Numbered from the stretch's first letter, positions 26,001 to 33,925 are shown. The stretch: DNA of 43,551 nt from Bacillota bacterium (GCA_029555925.1 JAKPQU010000322.1:1-43551); one strand, 5' to 3'. A program made the numbers and translations. Notes: a model not told the origin generated them from the letters alone.

Positions 26001-27853
26001 TTTATTATGAAAAAGCCCATGAAGTAGACAGAAAAAACATTGAATATCTTAAGATTTTGCTTGATCTTTATAAGAAAAAAAGTGATCCCCAAAATATGAT
26101 AAGAATTCAGGAAAAGATAACCTCTCTTGAAAGAACCGGGAAAAATCTTGCGACTCTTGGGAATTTTTATTTGAAAACCAACAGAATTAAAGAAGGTATT
26201 TCCTGTCTGGGAGAAGCAATAAAAAAAGAATTTTATGCAGATGGCAAGGTTCATCTTATGCTTGCAGAAGCAAAATACTTTATGTTAAATGACCGTTCTC
26301 AGAGAAGAGACTGGGCGGAGCTTATAGATATTCTCTCTGAAGCGATAAAACTCGGATGCAGAGATAAAAAGATCTATGAAATAAGGTATCAGGCCTATCT
26401 TAAAACCGGTGATAAAAAGAAGGCAGCGGAAGATAGAAAAATCTTTGCACCTGATGATCTGGACAATCTTTATCAGCTTGCGGTAGAGCATGAAGCTAAA
26501 GAGGATATAAACAGTGTAAAAGAAAACTTGATGCAGATTTACAGGCGCGATAAAGATTTCCTCGATGTTTCTCTGAAACTGGCAAGAATCTATGCGGAAG
26601 AAGGCACTTTTGATAAAAAACATATAGATATTATTTTACACAGTTTTTATAACAGAACCAGCCAGTTCCTTCATAATGACGAAGATAACAGAATGATTTC
26701 ACATATTCATAATTATTTTAAATCAAATAATCTATTTTCTGAAGAAATAGACTTTCTAAAAAATCTTTTTCTCCTTGAACATCCTTATAATGAAGGAAAA
26801 TTAAAAGGATGGATTGCCATTGCTTTTCTGGAGATAAATAAGTTTTCCGAAGCCTGTGAAATACTGAATAACATCGATATAAACCTTGACAGAGATGTAC
26901 TGCTTGATGCCAGTATGAGGCTTGCAGAAGAATTTCTTTTCAGAGAACAGTTTGCAGAGGCGGAATCTATACTTGAAAGAATTTATCTCACAGATCCTGC
27001 TTTTAAAAATTCAGGTTCCCTTCTTGAAAATCTGAGACATGAAAGACTGGGAAGATTTGCTCTTTTAGAACCTATCGGTTCGGGAGCCAATGCTACAGTG
27101 TATAAAGCTTTTGACCTTGTTACGAGGAACTATGTTGCACTCAAGTGCTTGCATAAAGATCTCAACAGTGACAGGGAAGCTATTAATAATTTCAAGAAAG
27201 AGTATGAAATATTATCGGAACTTATTCATCCCGGTATAGCAAAGGTTATACCGGGAAGTTTCAAAGAGAAATTTTTTGCCATAGAACTCCTGGATAAAAC
27301 ACTATCCCTTGTACTGGAGAAAAATAAAGACGGACTGGATTTGAATGAATTTTTCCATATTGTAACTCAGATAGTGGAAGCCCTTCACTATATGCACAGT
27401 AAAAATATAATATATCATGACCTTGCGCCTGATAATGTTATGTTTGCAGGAGATATAGTCAAATTCTGTGACCTGGGAGGTGCAAAAAGATTTGACCTTA
27501 AATCAAGACAGACTATAGTGGGAAGCACGGAAAAACATTATTTATATGCATCCCCGGAACAGTGCAGACATGAATTCGATTCCTCTGTAAAGGTAGATCA
27601 CAGAAGTGATATATACAGTCTGGGAGTTCTCATGTATCATATGATCTGCGGCATTCCTCCTTTTATAGGGCCCGATCAGGCTCTTTTATCAGCCCATCAA
27701 CATTCTGTACCATCTCCTCTCCTGTTACAGAAAGATAATATATCCAGACAGCTTGTGTCTGTTATCCTTAAAGCTCTGGAAAAAGATCCGGACAGGAGAC
27801 ATCAGTCCATGGAAGAACTTCTTCAGGAACTCATGCAGACTCCGAGAGCTTAA
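23072..27853 (+). CDS. Membrane-anchored TPR / Ser-Thr protein kinase fusion
   Basis: The product has 1593 residues. Residues about 93-200 form four hydrophobic segments, 205-255 a highly charged coiled coil, about 270-1290 a long array of degenerate TPR-like helical repeats, and about 1322-1590 a Hanks-type kinase. Kinase motifs: G-loop PIGSGANATVYKAF, VAIK-type lysine in YVALKCL, catalytic loop YHDLAPDNVM, DLG in place of DFG (FCDLGGAKRF), activation segment YASPEQC, and DIYSLGVLMYHM. The catalytic Asp, Asn and magnesium Asp are present; HRD is YHD and the usual Lys two residues on is Ala, as in other bacterial kinases reading RDxxPDN. It probably phosphorylates partners gathered by the TPRs at the membrane. 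The ribosome site is weak (GATGAGAG, about 13 nt). Confidence 0.9.
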   Translation: MQENYFDYLIEEVSVFSPGRTIDSIKRHFRGYPFDEKSKAIISKVAEKRQITEDNKLKLEELKEKQKKISVVKEFKTGPLSQEFLKNTFTRPVFMLSSLIVFFLSFILLTGSISPLSFLFFLLNSSASLITGIYMSGRKSRTTYVILSFITFLISFILSFYMLPHNNYWRAQFVSCIIPFLLFPLSSLLAKSIVEVIKIILKILHRMEMTAKKKRNLKKSKELKEKRKEIEKKVQIIDREIREIHNKLTDKQMDFLKDLARAHQHIFFPFSETETEYDLLHGNLMIAIGDYRKGLDLIKKHLSGAIEKFPAFYFWHGVMETEEGFFDKASLSFNRCISLIPQSADPYLSLSFVCMKNKSLDLLEGMMKTEPLFSLDNPEKFFLKGLLLFLQENPDRAELELQKSLSLNHNNNTVKIILLFLYLKTKQYKKLVSLIKTFKDNYILCEMFLGVAEYNQKNYKHALNHFNNILRHDDEHIEALCFRELSKAHIKTWSVFKEKNMAQKFISRLSGDIEHYSIVCYTIGKLYHLEGYNKEALAYLEKAYNIEPDHTLILGDLARFYLNSPSENLLAIEVLLKAIPLLEGKKRILKRLLTFLLLQSDIPDSIIKLLEEQYFKNINYEPLLVQLLAKYHLKRNTMSEKATEIYLKAIEINCIDEKAKSSAVRLIAWNDAETGKPEEARTGLYKNLLAQYPDDERIMFLNSSIISKDQNMVEENPELFKNMLQKKYTSSRFWDIFDLNRDSLLISVVTYFYRHKIYNDDSMVLIQESFDRFPRDRHVLLAFGEASERLGATGEKSLRAYKSIYREEPDNIENLVALGRAYLACNEIHADTINVLEQIFTKGLFWDEAIKVMTDYYLKKMADGNLVKNIIVLSVWGHYTKIVPKDYKVRFYIAEEFFAQKEYIHACEEYEEVVSACPSHRDAMFRLGECYIEMGKIEKSLEIFKKILNIKRDDIPVLEKLGALCLDVCKNDGEAIVYYEKAHEVDRKNIEYLKILLDLYKKKSDPQNMIRIQEKITSLERTGKNLATLGNFYLKTNRIKEGISCLGEAIKKEFYADGKVHLMLAEAKYFMLNDRSQRRDWAELIDILSEAIKLGCRDKKIYEIRYQAYLKTGDKKKAAEDRKIFAPDDLDNLYQLAVEHEAKEDINSVKENLMQIYRRDKDFLDVSLKLARIYAEEGTFDKKHIDIILHSFYNRTSQFLHNDEDNRMISHIHNYFKSNNLFSEEIDFLKNLFLLEHPYNEGKLKGWIAIAFLEINKFSEACEILNNIDINLDRDVLLDASMRLAEEFLFREQFAEAESILERIYLTDPAFKNSGSLLENLRHERLGRFALLEPIGSGANATVYKAFDLVTRNYVALKCLHKDLNSDREAINNFKKEYEILSELIHPGIAKVIPGSFKEKFFAIELLDKTLSLVLEKNKDGLDLNEFFHIVTQIVEALHYMHSKNIIYHDLAPDNVMFAGDIVKFCDLGGAKRFDLKSRQTIVGSTEKHYLYASPEQCRHEFDSSVKVDHRSDIYSLGVLMYHMICGIPPFIGPDQALLSAHQHSVPSPLLLQKDNISRQLVSVILKALEKDPDRRHQSMEELLQELMQTPRA

Positions 27854-28014
27854 AGATTTCGATATGCCGGTCGGATTGTTTTGCTTCCTTCGCAAAGACA
27901 AATTATCCGGTTGTTATATTTTTCGCTGTCAGTTTCAATGTGAATTTTGTATTTTTTTTATACTTTTATATATTGTCAGTACTAAATCTTCTTTTGGACT
28001 TGCCGTTGTAAATA

Positions 28015-28043
28015 TTGACACAGCTTTGATGTAATGTTAAAAT
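28015..28043 (+). promoter_or_regulatory. Strong sigma-70-type promoter of the XRE regulator
   Basis: A perfect -35 TTGACA (28015-28020), 17-nt spacer and -10 TAAAAT (28038-28043) lie 44 nt before the regulator's ATG. The -10 lies inside the left arm of an inverted repeat. Confidence 0.8.
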
Positions 28044-28066
28044 GTATTGATTGTTGTACATTTTAA
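28037..28066. promoter_or_regulatory. Operator-like inverted repeat over the -10 region
   Basis: TTAAAATGTA (28037-28046) and TACATTTTAA (28057-28066) are perfect inverted 10-mers with a 10-nt spacer. They overlap the -10 and the transcription start of the XRE gene. This is the classic geometry of autorepression by the encoded helix-turn-helix protein; that binding partner is inference. Confidence 0.65.
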
Positions 28067-28086
28067 CAAATTGGAGTTGATTTTCT

Positions 28087-29052
28087 ATGGAAGATAGGAT
28101 TATGTCTGCTTCTAAAGATACAAATATATTCGACGATCTTGCAGAAACAAAGACAGAACAGATAGCAAAAAATATAAAGACCAGAATTCTTGCTCTCCAG
28201 GCGGAGAATTTTGAAAATATTGAAGATATGTCTAAAAAAACCGGTATACCTGAAAGTACCCTTGCAAGTTATATGAGAGGTATAAGGAGGCCCGGTATAG
28301 ATAAGCTCATAGAAATTGCGAATGCATATGACATAAGCATTCAGTGGCTTGTAGGTCTCAGCGAACACAGGAAAACCCTTCTCTCTTACAGAGACGGTGC
28401 GGATAACCTGAATTACAGATATAATCTGGAATGTAATTGTGTGAGAATAGAAACTGTGAGACCGTTTTTTTCCAGTATTCATTACGGTGAAAAAAACAAT
28501 CTTTTTTCTTATGAAAATTTTTATAAAACCTATTATCCCAATATTGATAACTATATAAGGATGCAGAACAGACGGGAGCAGCTTTTAAAGGAAGGGAAAA
28601 TAACCCTTGAAGAGATTGTATCCCTGAGGAGCCTTGAAGGTTATCTTTCCTCTAATAAATTACCCCTTTCATGTCAGGAAGAGCTTCTGCTGAATGTGGG
28701 AAAAGCTCTTACATATAACAATTATGATCTTATTTTTATTGATGAGTATATTTATTTTAATTTTGAAATTATTGATAATAAAGTAGTATGCCTTGAACTT
28801 CGCCTGTCAGACGAAATGCAGGAAGACAGGATGAGGAAGATGTATATTTATCTATACAGTCAGACTATAATAGATGATTTCAGAGAAGAGAGGAAATACT
28901 TAAGTAAAAAAGCCCTCAAATCAATAACCAATTCCCAGCTGGTAGAATTACTGCTTAAAACCATACCAGGCGGTACCGAGGAAGTAAAAGGAGTTTTCGC
29001 AAAAATAAGGGAAAGAGAAAAGAAATTACTGGAACTCAGCAGTGACTGGTAG
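28087..29052 (+). CDS. XRE-family transcriptional regulator with large C-terminal domain
   Basis: The product has 321 residues. The helix-turn-helix (about 30-95) reads IEDMSKKTGIPESTLASYMR and GIRRPGIDKLIEIANAYDIS, then IQWLVG, a Cro/CI-type DNA-binding domain. The remaining 225 residues were not recognised: an alpha-beta segment with several acidic and aromatic positions (YDLIFIDEYIYFNFEI) and a helical end, probably for ligand sensing or oligomerisation. TTGGAGTTGA lies about 10 nt before the ATG; an internal ATG (MSASKD) is possible. A strong promoter with an overlapping palindrome immediately upstream suggests autoregulation. The C-terminal codons fall in a heptad repeat array. Confidence 0.82.
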   Translation: MEDRIMSASKDTNIFDDLAETKTEQIAKNIKTRILALQAENFENIEDMSKKTGIPESTLASYMRGIRRPGIDKLIEIANAYDISIQWLVGLSEHRKTLLSYRDGADNLNYRYNLECNCVRIETVRPFFSSIHYGEKNNLFSYENFYKTYYPNIDNYIRMQNRREQLLKEGKITLEEIVSLRSLEGYLSSNKLPLSCQEELLLNVGKALTYNNYDLIFIDEYIYFNFEIIDNKVVCLELRLSDEMQEDRMRKMYIYLYSQTIIDDFREERKYLSKKALKSITNSQLVELLLKTIPGGTEEVKGVFAKIREREKKLLELSSDW

Positions 29053-29160
29053 TGAAACAGTGACCGGTGACCAGTTATCAGTTACCAGTGACCGGTTACC
29101 AGTAGTCAGTTATCAGTTAAATATATAAATTACCGGTCACCGGTCATCACTGTTCAGTGA
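29041..29160. repeat. CAGTNAC-type heptad array spanning a stop codon, with inverted arm
   Basis: From 29041 eleven consecutive 7-bp units run in phase (AGTGACT, GGTAGTG, AAACAGT, GACCGGT, GACCAGT, TATCAGT, TACCAGT, GACCGGT, TACCAGT, AGTCAGT, TATCAGT). After AT-rich DNA, inverted units (ACCGGTC twice, ATCACTG) follow, so the region can form a long hairpin. The first unit and a half encode the last residues and stop of the XRE regulator. The hairpin may terminate its transcript. Confidence 0.75.
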
Positions 29161-29190
29161 TAATTGCTCACTGATAAAGGAGGATTTATA

Positions 29191-30504
29191 TTGAAAAAAA
29201 TATTTATATTATCTCTCATATTTATATTATCTATAAATAGTTTTATCTGTTTTGCAAAAGAGAATTCTGTGGTAGCCCAGCTTAGCAACCAGAAACCTCC
29301 GGCACAGGAATTAAAAAAACTTGCAGATGACCTTATGGTGACGGTAAGTAAAATAAGGGGCCTTAATTTTAAACACCAGATTACAAAAAAAGTGACAAAT
29401 CAAAATGAAGTCCGCTCTATTATGCTTAAAGAACTGCAGAATCCTGAGAATATGGCAAAGCTGGACGGGGAAGGGAAGATGCTCATAAAACTGGGCCTTC
29501 TGCCACGAAATTTCGATTATAAAAAATTCCTTGTAGACCTTTATGTAGAACAGATTGCAGGTTTTTATGTCCCTGAGAATAAAACTATGTATATAGCAGA
29601 CTGGATGTCTATGGACCTGCAGCCTTCCGTTCTGGTTCATGAATTAACCCATGCCCTTCAGGATCAATATTTTGACCTTACGAAAGTCCTCAGGCCCGAC
29701 TATAAAAGATCTGATGTGAATATGGCGAAAACATCTGTCGTAGAAGGGGAAGCTACAATGGTTATGCTCGAATATATGATAAAAGACTATGGATTTAATA
29801 TTTATGAACTGCCAAATTTTTCTATGGTTCAGTTTCAGGATATGATGCCGTACAGCAGTTCAGAGGAAGCAAAACTCCTTGCCACTGCTCCTCCTGTTAT
29901 AAGTGATACCATGACATTTCCCTATCTGTATGGAACAGATTTTATTATGTCTTTCGTGAAAACCTGCGGATGGAAACAGGTTGCCGGTATTTATTCTGCC
30001 ATGCCTCAATCATCGGAACAGATAATGCATCCGGAAAAATATATGTCAAACAGTAAGGATTTTCCTGTGAATGTGGAATTAAATAATATAGAAAGTGCCC
30101 TGGGGCCGGGATGGAAAAAGATTAATACAGATGTTCTGGGAGAATATGTTTATTATATTCTCCTGAGAGAGCTTGCAGGCAAGAGCACCGCTACCATAGC
30201 TTCTTCCGGATGGGGAGGCGATCAGATTCAGTGTTTCCAGAATGGCTCTTCAGTTATGGTTATTATGATGACAGTCTGGGATACAGATAAAGACGGAAAG
30301 GAATTTTTCGATACCTATAATAAAGTAGTGTCAAATAAATATTCAAGAGAACAGGTGGAAGATAAAGGAAACAACTATTGCCTGTGGTCTACTGAAGATA
30401 AATATGTTTATACAGGAATAAACGGAAAGAACGTTATTGTTATAGAAGGAGTTTCTGAAGAAATTATCTATAAATTGCTGAAAACCTGTTCTTTCTGGAA
30501 ATAA
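29191..30504 (+). CDS. Exported HExxH metallopeptidase-like protein
   Basis: The product has 437 residues from TTG 29191, with AAAGGAGG 8 nt upstream; the TTG at 29164 has no ribosome site. It has a signal peptide (LKKIFILSLIFILSINSF, cut near FAKE). The zinc motif is LVHELTHALQDQYFDL near residue 150. A downstream SVVEGEATMVMLEYM gives a likely third ligand, as in a family of secreted gluzincin-like proteins with VHELTHALQDQ. The C-terminal half (about 280-437) is a mixed alpha-beta domain, possibly substrate binding. It is predicted to act outside the cytoplasmic membrane. It stands alone, bounded by heptad DNA upstream and a convergent cNMP-binding gene. The substrate is unknown. Confidence 0.82.
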   Translation: MKKIFILSLIFILSINSFICFAKENSVVAQLSNQKPPAQELKKLADDLMVTVSKIRGLNFKHQITKKVTNQNEVRSIMLKELQNPENMAKLDGEGKMLIKLGLLPRNFDYKKFLVDLYVEQIAGFYVPENKTMYIADWMSMDLQPSVLVHELTHALQDQYFDLTKVLRPDYKRSDVNMAKTSVVEGEATMVMLEYMIKDYGFNIYELPNFSMVQFQDMMPYSSSEEAKLLATAPPVISDTMTFPYLYGTDFIMSFVKTCGWKQVAGIYSAMPQSSEQIMHPEKYMSNSKDFPVNVELNNIESALGPGWKKINTDVLGEYVYYILLRELAGKSTATIASSGWGGDQIQCFQNGSSVMVIMMTVWDTDKDGKEFFDTYNKVVSNKYSREQVEDKGNNYCLWSTEDKYVYTGINGKNVIVIEGVSEEIIYKLLKTCSFWK

Positions 30505-30602
30505 TTTTAATGGTATAGGAATTTTTATTTTTAATGGCGTAAAATAAAGCTTTAGATAAAAATTTATGTACAGGCAGTTTATCTAAATAATTTATCGTTC
30601 AG

Positions 30603-30620
30603 GGTGGCCGGGAAGCCACC
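30603..30620. terminator. GC-rich hairpin between convergent genes
   Basis: GGTGGC and GCCACC form a 6-bp GC stem, midway between the metallopeptidase stop and the cNMP-binding gene. There is no T-run, so termination is possible but not clear. Confidence 0.35.
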
Positions 30621-30648
30621 TCTGTAATCTGTCATATGGCAGGGACAG

Positions 30649-31161
30649 TCAAAGATAATCGAACAATTTTCTGCAATATTCAATAATGTTTTCCTGGTTA
30701 GTTGTTTTATCTGTTTTAAGCTGATCTACAAATTGTTCGGAAATACGGGCAAGCCTGAAACTGAGTATCTGAGCGATTCTATAAACAAGTTTATATACGG
30801 CAATATGTTCTTCCTCCATAAGTTTTTTAAATTTATCTTTGGATATTTTTATCAATTTTGTCTCTTCTGTAGCTCTTATAGTCCCGGTACGTCTTGTTTC
30901 TGTCAGGAAAGCCATTTCTCCTATGATGGCTCCTCTGCTCATATTTACCAGCTTCTGTTCTTTTTGGGAAAATTCCTTGATTACTTCTACTTCTCCTTCT
31001 AATATTATATAAAAAGAATCTGCTTCATCTCCCTGTTTGAAGAGAAAAGAATTTTTCGACATAGTAATTTCTTCTGTAATTTCTGCAATTTGCTTTATCT
31101 CTTCTTTTGTCAAATCTCTGAAGAGAGGTATCTCTTTTAATAACTTTATATTGACTGACAT
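30649..31161 (-). CDS. Stand-alone cyclic-nucleotide-binding domain protein
   Basis: The product has 170 residues from ATG 31161 (AAAGGA 9 nt upstream). A 34-codon in-frame extension to TTG 31263 runs back into a family A repeat and has no conserved sequence. Residues about 5-125 form a CRP-type beta roll: LLKEIPLFRDLTKEEIKQIA, FLFKQGDEADSFYIILEGEV, and a phosphate-binding cassette GAIIGEMAFLTETRRTGTI with Glu and Arg in the expected places. About 45 helical residues follow with no helix-turn-helix, so it is probably not a DNA-binding CRP/FNR protein but a ligand-sensing partner. It is divergent from the DUF4032 gene across a family A element. Confidence 0.85.
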   Translation of the reverse strand: MSVNIKLLKEIPLFRDLTKEEIKQIAEITEEITMSKNSFLFKQGDEADSFYIILEGEVEVIKEFSQKEQKLVNMSRGAIIGEMAFLTETRRTGTIRATEETKLIKISKDKFKKLMEEEHIAVYKLVYRIAQILSFRLARISEQFVDQLKTDKTTNQENIIEYCRKLFDYL

Positions 31162-31232
31162 TAGACTCATCCTTTCATTATTTATATATTTTAGAATACT
31201 ATCTTCTTTATTTTTTACGAAATACTCTTTAT

Positions 31233-31334
31233 TTACTGACCCGAGCATAATAGGTAATAACAATCTTTCTCCTGTGACGCGTCACGCGTTACGCGTCACG
31301 ATAGCATATATATTATTTATGGTCACATCAGTAA
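31233..31334 (-). repeat. Family A inverted-repeat element, copy 4
   Basis: The ends are TTACTGACCCGAGCATAA and TTATGGTCACATCAGTAA. Heptads TGTGACG, CGTCACG, CGTTACG and CGTCACG lie at 31273-31300. It sits between divergent genes. On the minus strand its ATG is in frame with the cNMP-binding gene; on the plus strand its end carries the likely ATG of the DUF4032 gene. Confidence 0.75.
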
Positions 31335-32611
31335 ATTATAACAATGTTACTTTCTTCATAAATCTTGACATTCCTCTCATAATTGATTATTCTTATGTAA
31401 TGCAAATAGATGAAAAATTAAATATCAAAGAAACAGATATATTTATCCGTCAGGGTCATCCTGATTTCCTGGATTTGCCCTGGACTTTGCCCCTGGTAGA
31501 ATGGGAAAAGCACTGTTCCCGTCTTGAGAAACTTCCCTGCGGACTTTCCCGCCATACGGTGGTTTTTGTCAATTATAACGGTGTTCTTTATGCTCTCAAG
31601 GAATTACCGGCAGAACTGGCTGAAAAAGAATATAATCTCCTCAGACAGATGGAAGAAATAAAACTTCCCGTGGTGTCTCCTGTAGGACATGTTAAAACTG
31701 TTACAGTAGACGGAGATATGAGTGTTTTAATCACAAAGTATCTGGAATATTCTCTGCCATATTACTCCATATTTATGCATTCCAGTCTTGAACGATACAG
31801 ACAGTCTCTTCTCGATGCAATAACAGGACTTCTCGTGCAGTTACATCTTTCAGGTGTTTACTGGGGAGATTGCTCTCTGTCAAATGCCCTTTTTCGCCGT
31901 GATGCAGGAGCGTTGCAGGCCTATCTTGTAGATGCAGAAACATCTGAAATTCATCCCACTATTTCCGATAATCTCCGTAAACATGAGCTTGAGATTATGG
32001 AAGAAAATATAAGCGGTGCCCTTGCAGATCTTGCCGCCATAACAAAACTTCCCCCTGATTACCCCATATATGAAACAGGTGAATATATTCACAAACGTTA
32101 TGAAGAACTCTGGAATGTAATAAATAAAGAACAGGTCATTAGACCTGATGAAAAATATCGTATTCAGGAACATGTAAGGGCCCTTAATGCCATGGGATTT
32201 TCAGTAGATGAACTGGAAATCAAAACAACAGAAACGGGAGAACGTCTGAAATTAAGAGCCTTTGTGTCAGACAGGAGTTTTCATTCAGATTTACTTCACA
32301 GTCTTACAGGTATTGTTGCCGAAGAAATGCAGGCAAGACTTATTATAAATGAAATACAGGGACTGAAGGTAAACCTGTCAAAACAGAATAACAGGAGCAC
32401 CCCTCTGAGCGTGGCAGCCTTTCACTGGTTGAATGAATTTTTTACTCCTGTACTGGAGAAATTGAAAGATCTAAAAAAAGACTGTACTCAGGCAGAACTT
32501 TACTGTCAGATACTGGAACATAAATGGTTTCTCTCTGAAAAGGAAAAACGTGATGTGGGACATGACCTTTCAGTAGAGGATTACATAAAAAAATTCGGTC
32601 AAAATACTTGA
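31319..32611 (+). CDS. DUF4032-family kinase-like protein
   Basis: The product has 430 residues from ATG 31319. The open frame extends 94 codons upstream but runs antisense to the cNMP-binding gene. It shows the diagnostic DUF4032 blocks: RQGHPDFLDLPWTLPLVEWE, LPCGLSRHTVVFV, YALKELPAELAEKEYNLL, LEYSLPYY, then VQLHLSGVYWGDCSLSNALF and AYLVDAETSE. The Lys, Glu, GD-N and VDAE residues parallel the ATP and catalytic sites of small-molecule and LPS kinases, so phosphotransfer is likely though unproven for the family. A second C-terminal domain (about 270-430) completes the usual architecture. cinA follows 45 nt later. The start is uncertain: no good ribosome site is visible and the ATG lies in a repeat end. 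Confidence 0.85.
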   Translation: MVTSVNYNNVTFFINLDIPLIIDYSYVMQIDEKLNIKETDIFIRQGHPDFLDLPWTLPLVEWEKHCSRLEKLPCGLSRHTVVFVNYNGVLYALKELPAELAEKEYNLLRQMEEIKLPVVSPVGHVKTVTVDGDMSVLITKYLEYSLPYYSIFMHSSLERYRQSLLDAITGLLVQLHLSGVYWGDCSLSNALFRRDAGALQAYLVDAETSEIHPTISDNLRKHELEIMEENISGALADLAAITKLPPDYPIYETGEYIHKRYEELWNVINKEQVIRPDEKYRIQEHVRALNAMGFSVDELEIKTTETGERLKLRAFVSDRSFHSDLLHSLTGIVAEEMQARLIINEIQGLKVNLSKQNNRSTPLSVAAFHWLNEFFTPVLEKLKDLKKDCTQAELYCQILEHKWFLSEKEKRDVGHDLSVEDYIKKFGQNT

Positions 32612-32656
32612 TAAGGAAAAAACAGCAACGGTGTTTTAGCTGTTAGCTTATGATTT

Positions 32657-33925
32657 ATGGTAGCAGAAATAATTTCAATAGGCCAGGAATTACTTCTCGG
32701 TGAAATTACCGATACGAATGCCTCTTATCTTTCCGATATGCTTTCCGCTGCCGGTATTGATGTAAAATATCATACCTGTGTCGGAGATTATGCTTCTCAG
32801 ATTCAGGAAGCTTTAACCATTGCAGTCGGAAGGTCGGAATTGATTTTTACCACAGGGGGCCTTGGCCCTACGAAAGATGATCTTACAAGGGAAGTAATAT
32901 CTGAATTTTCCGACTGTCCTCTACGACTTCATAAAGAAAGCCTCAGGAGAATAGAACAGATTTTTAAGCTGAGAAATCTGAATGTACCGCCTGTTAATAG
33001 AATACAGGCAATGATTCCTGAAGGTGCAACTGTAATAAAAAATGAACATGGTACTGCTCCGGGATTTTTACTGACATATAAAGGTATAAAAATAATTTCT
33101 CTTCCCGGTGTTCCTTCCGAGATGAAATCAATGTTTCAATCGATTTATCCATTACTTAAAGAAAAAAATGAAGATGTTATACACACGAAACTACTGAATT
33201 GTTTCGGCATTCCCGAATCCACTCTGGGGGAAAAACTTGGTAATCTTATGGATAGAAACAATAATCCTTCCGTAGGAACAAGGGTGAAAAACGGTGTTAT
33301 TGCCGTGCGAATTCATGCAAAAGGTAAGACAGAAAAAGAAACTAAAAAGCTTATTTCGGAAACGGAAAAAGACATTCGTTCCCGTCTCGGTGATGTTATA
33401 TTCGGTGAAGGTCAGGATTCTCTTGAACATGCTGTGGCACAGGAACTGGCTAAAAAGAAATTAACTCTCTCTGTTGCAGAATCATGCACAGGAGGTCTTA
33501 TATCTCATAAACTTACCAATGTGTCCGGTATATCCGAATATTTCCTTGAAGCCATTGTTTCATACAGTAATAATTCAAAAATAGATATGTTAAAAGTGCC
33601 GGAAGAATTAATAAAAAAGCATGGCGCTGTAAGCAAAAAAGTAGCAGAAGCTATGGCAGCCGGGGTGAAATCTCTGTCAGGTTCCGATTACGCGATTTCT
33701 GTTACAGGTATAGCAGGCCCGACAGGAGGTACCTATGAAAAACCGGTAGGTCTTGTTTACATTGCTCTCGCCGGCCCGTCAGGGACAGAGGTACAGAAAT
33801 TTCAATTTACCGGTTCCAGAGAGGAAATTAAAGAAAGAGCAGCCCTTTCTGCCCTTAATATGTTAAGGATGAAATTAACAAAACTTAAGAACAGTGATGT
33901 ATCACGGGAGGCTTCCCTTTCATAG
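32657..33925 (+). CDS. cinA: CinA family protein (competence/damage-inducible; NMN deamidase)
   Basis: The product has 422 residues, full family length. The N-terminal MoCF-like domain (1-170) has IISIGQELLLGEITDTNASY, FTTGGLGPTKDDLT and LPGVPSEM. The linker and C-terminal CinA domain (about 255-415) have VAESCTGGLISHKLTNVSG, AISVTGIAGPTGG and KPVGLVYIA, the nicotinamide-nucleotide amidase core. In known members the C-terminal domain recycles NMN to NaMN and the N-terminal domain acts as an ADP-ribose pyrophosphatase. All key blocks are intact. It lies 45 nt behind the DUF4032 gene and could share its transcript. The ATG at 32657 has no clear ribosome site. Confidence 0.96.
   Translation: MVAEIISIGQELLLGEITDTNASYLSDMLSAAGIDVKYHTCVGDYASQIQEALTIAVGRSELIFTTGGLGPTKDDLTREVISEFSDCPLRLHKESLRRIEQIFKLRNLNVPPVNRIQAMIPEGATVIKNEHGTAPGFLLTYKGIKIISLPGVPSEMKSMFQSIYPLLKEKNEDVIHTKLLNCFGIPESTLGEKLGNLMDRNNNPSVGTRVKNGVIAVRIHAKGKTEKETKKLISETEKDIRSRLGDVIFGEGQDSLEHAVAQELAKKKLTLSVAESCTGGLISHKLTNVSGISEYFLEAIVSYSNNSKIDMLKVPEELIKKHGAVSKKVAEAMAAGVKSLSGSDYAISVTGIAGPTGGTYEKPVGLVYIALAGPSGTEVQKFQFTGSREEIKERAALSALNMLRMKLTKLKNSDVSREASLS

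Noticed and set aside
25364..26254. 296-residue open frame antisense to the TPR-kinase gene
   Set aside because: It lies wholly inside the coding region of a well-supported gene on the other strand, has a Phe/Tyr/Ile-rich random composition, and shows no domain.
31037..31318. 94-codon N-terminal extension of the DUF4032 protein
   Set aside because: It is antisense to the cNMP-binding gene and crosses a family A repeat; DUF4032 similarity starts later.
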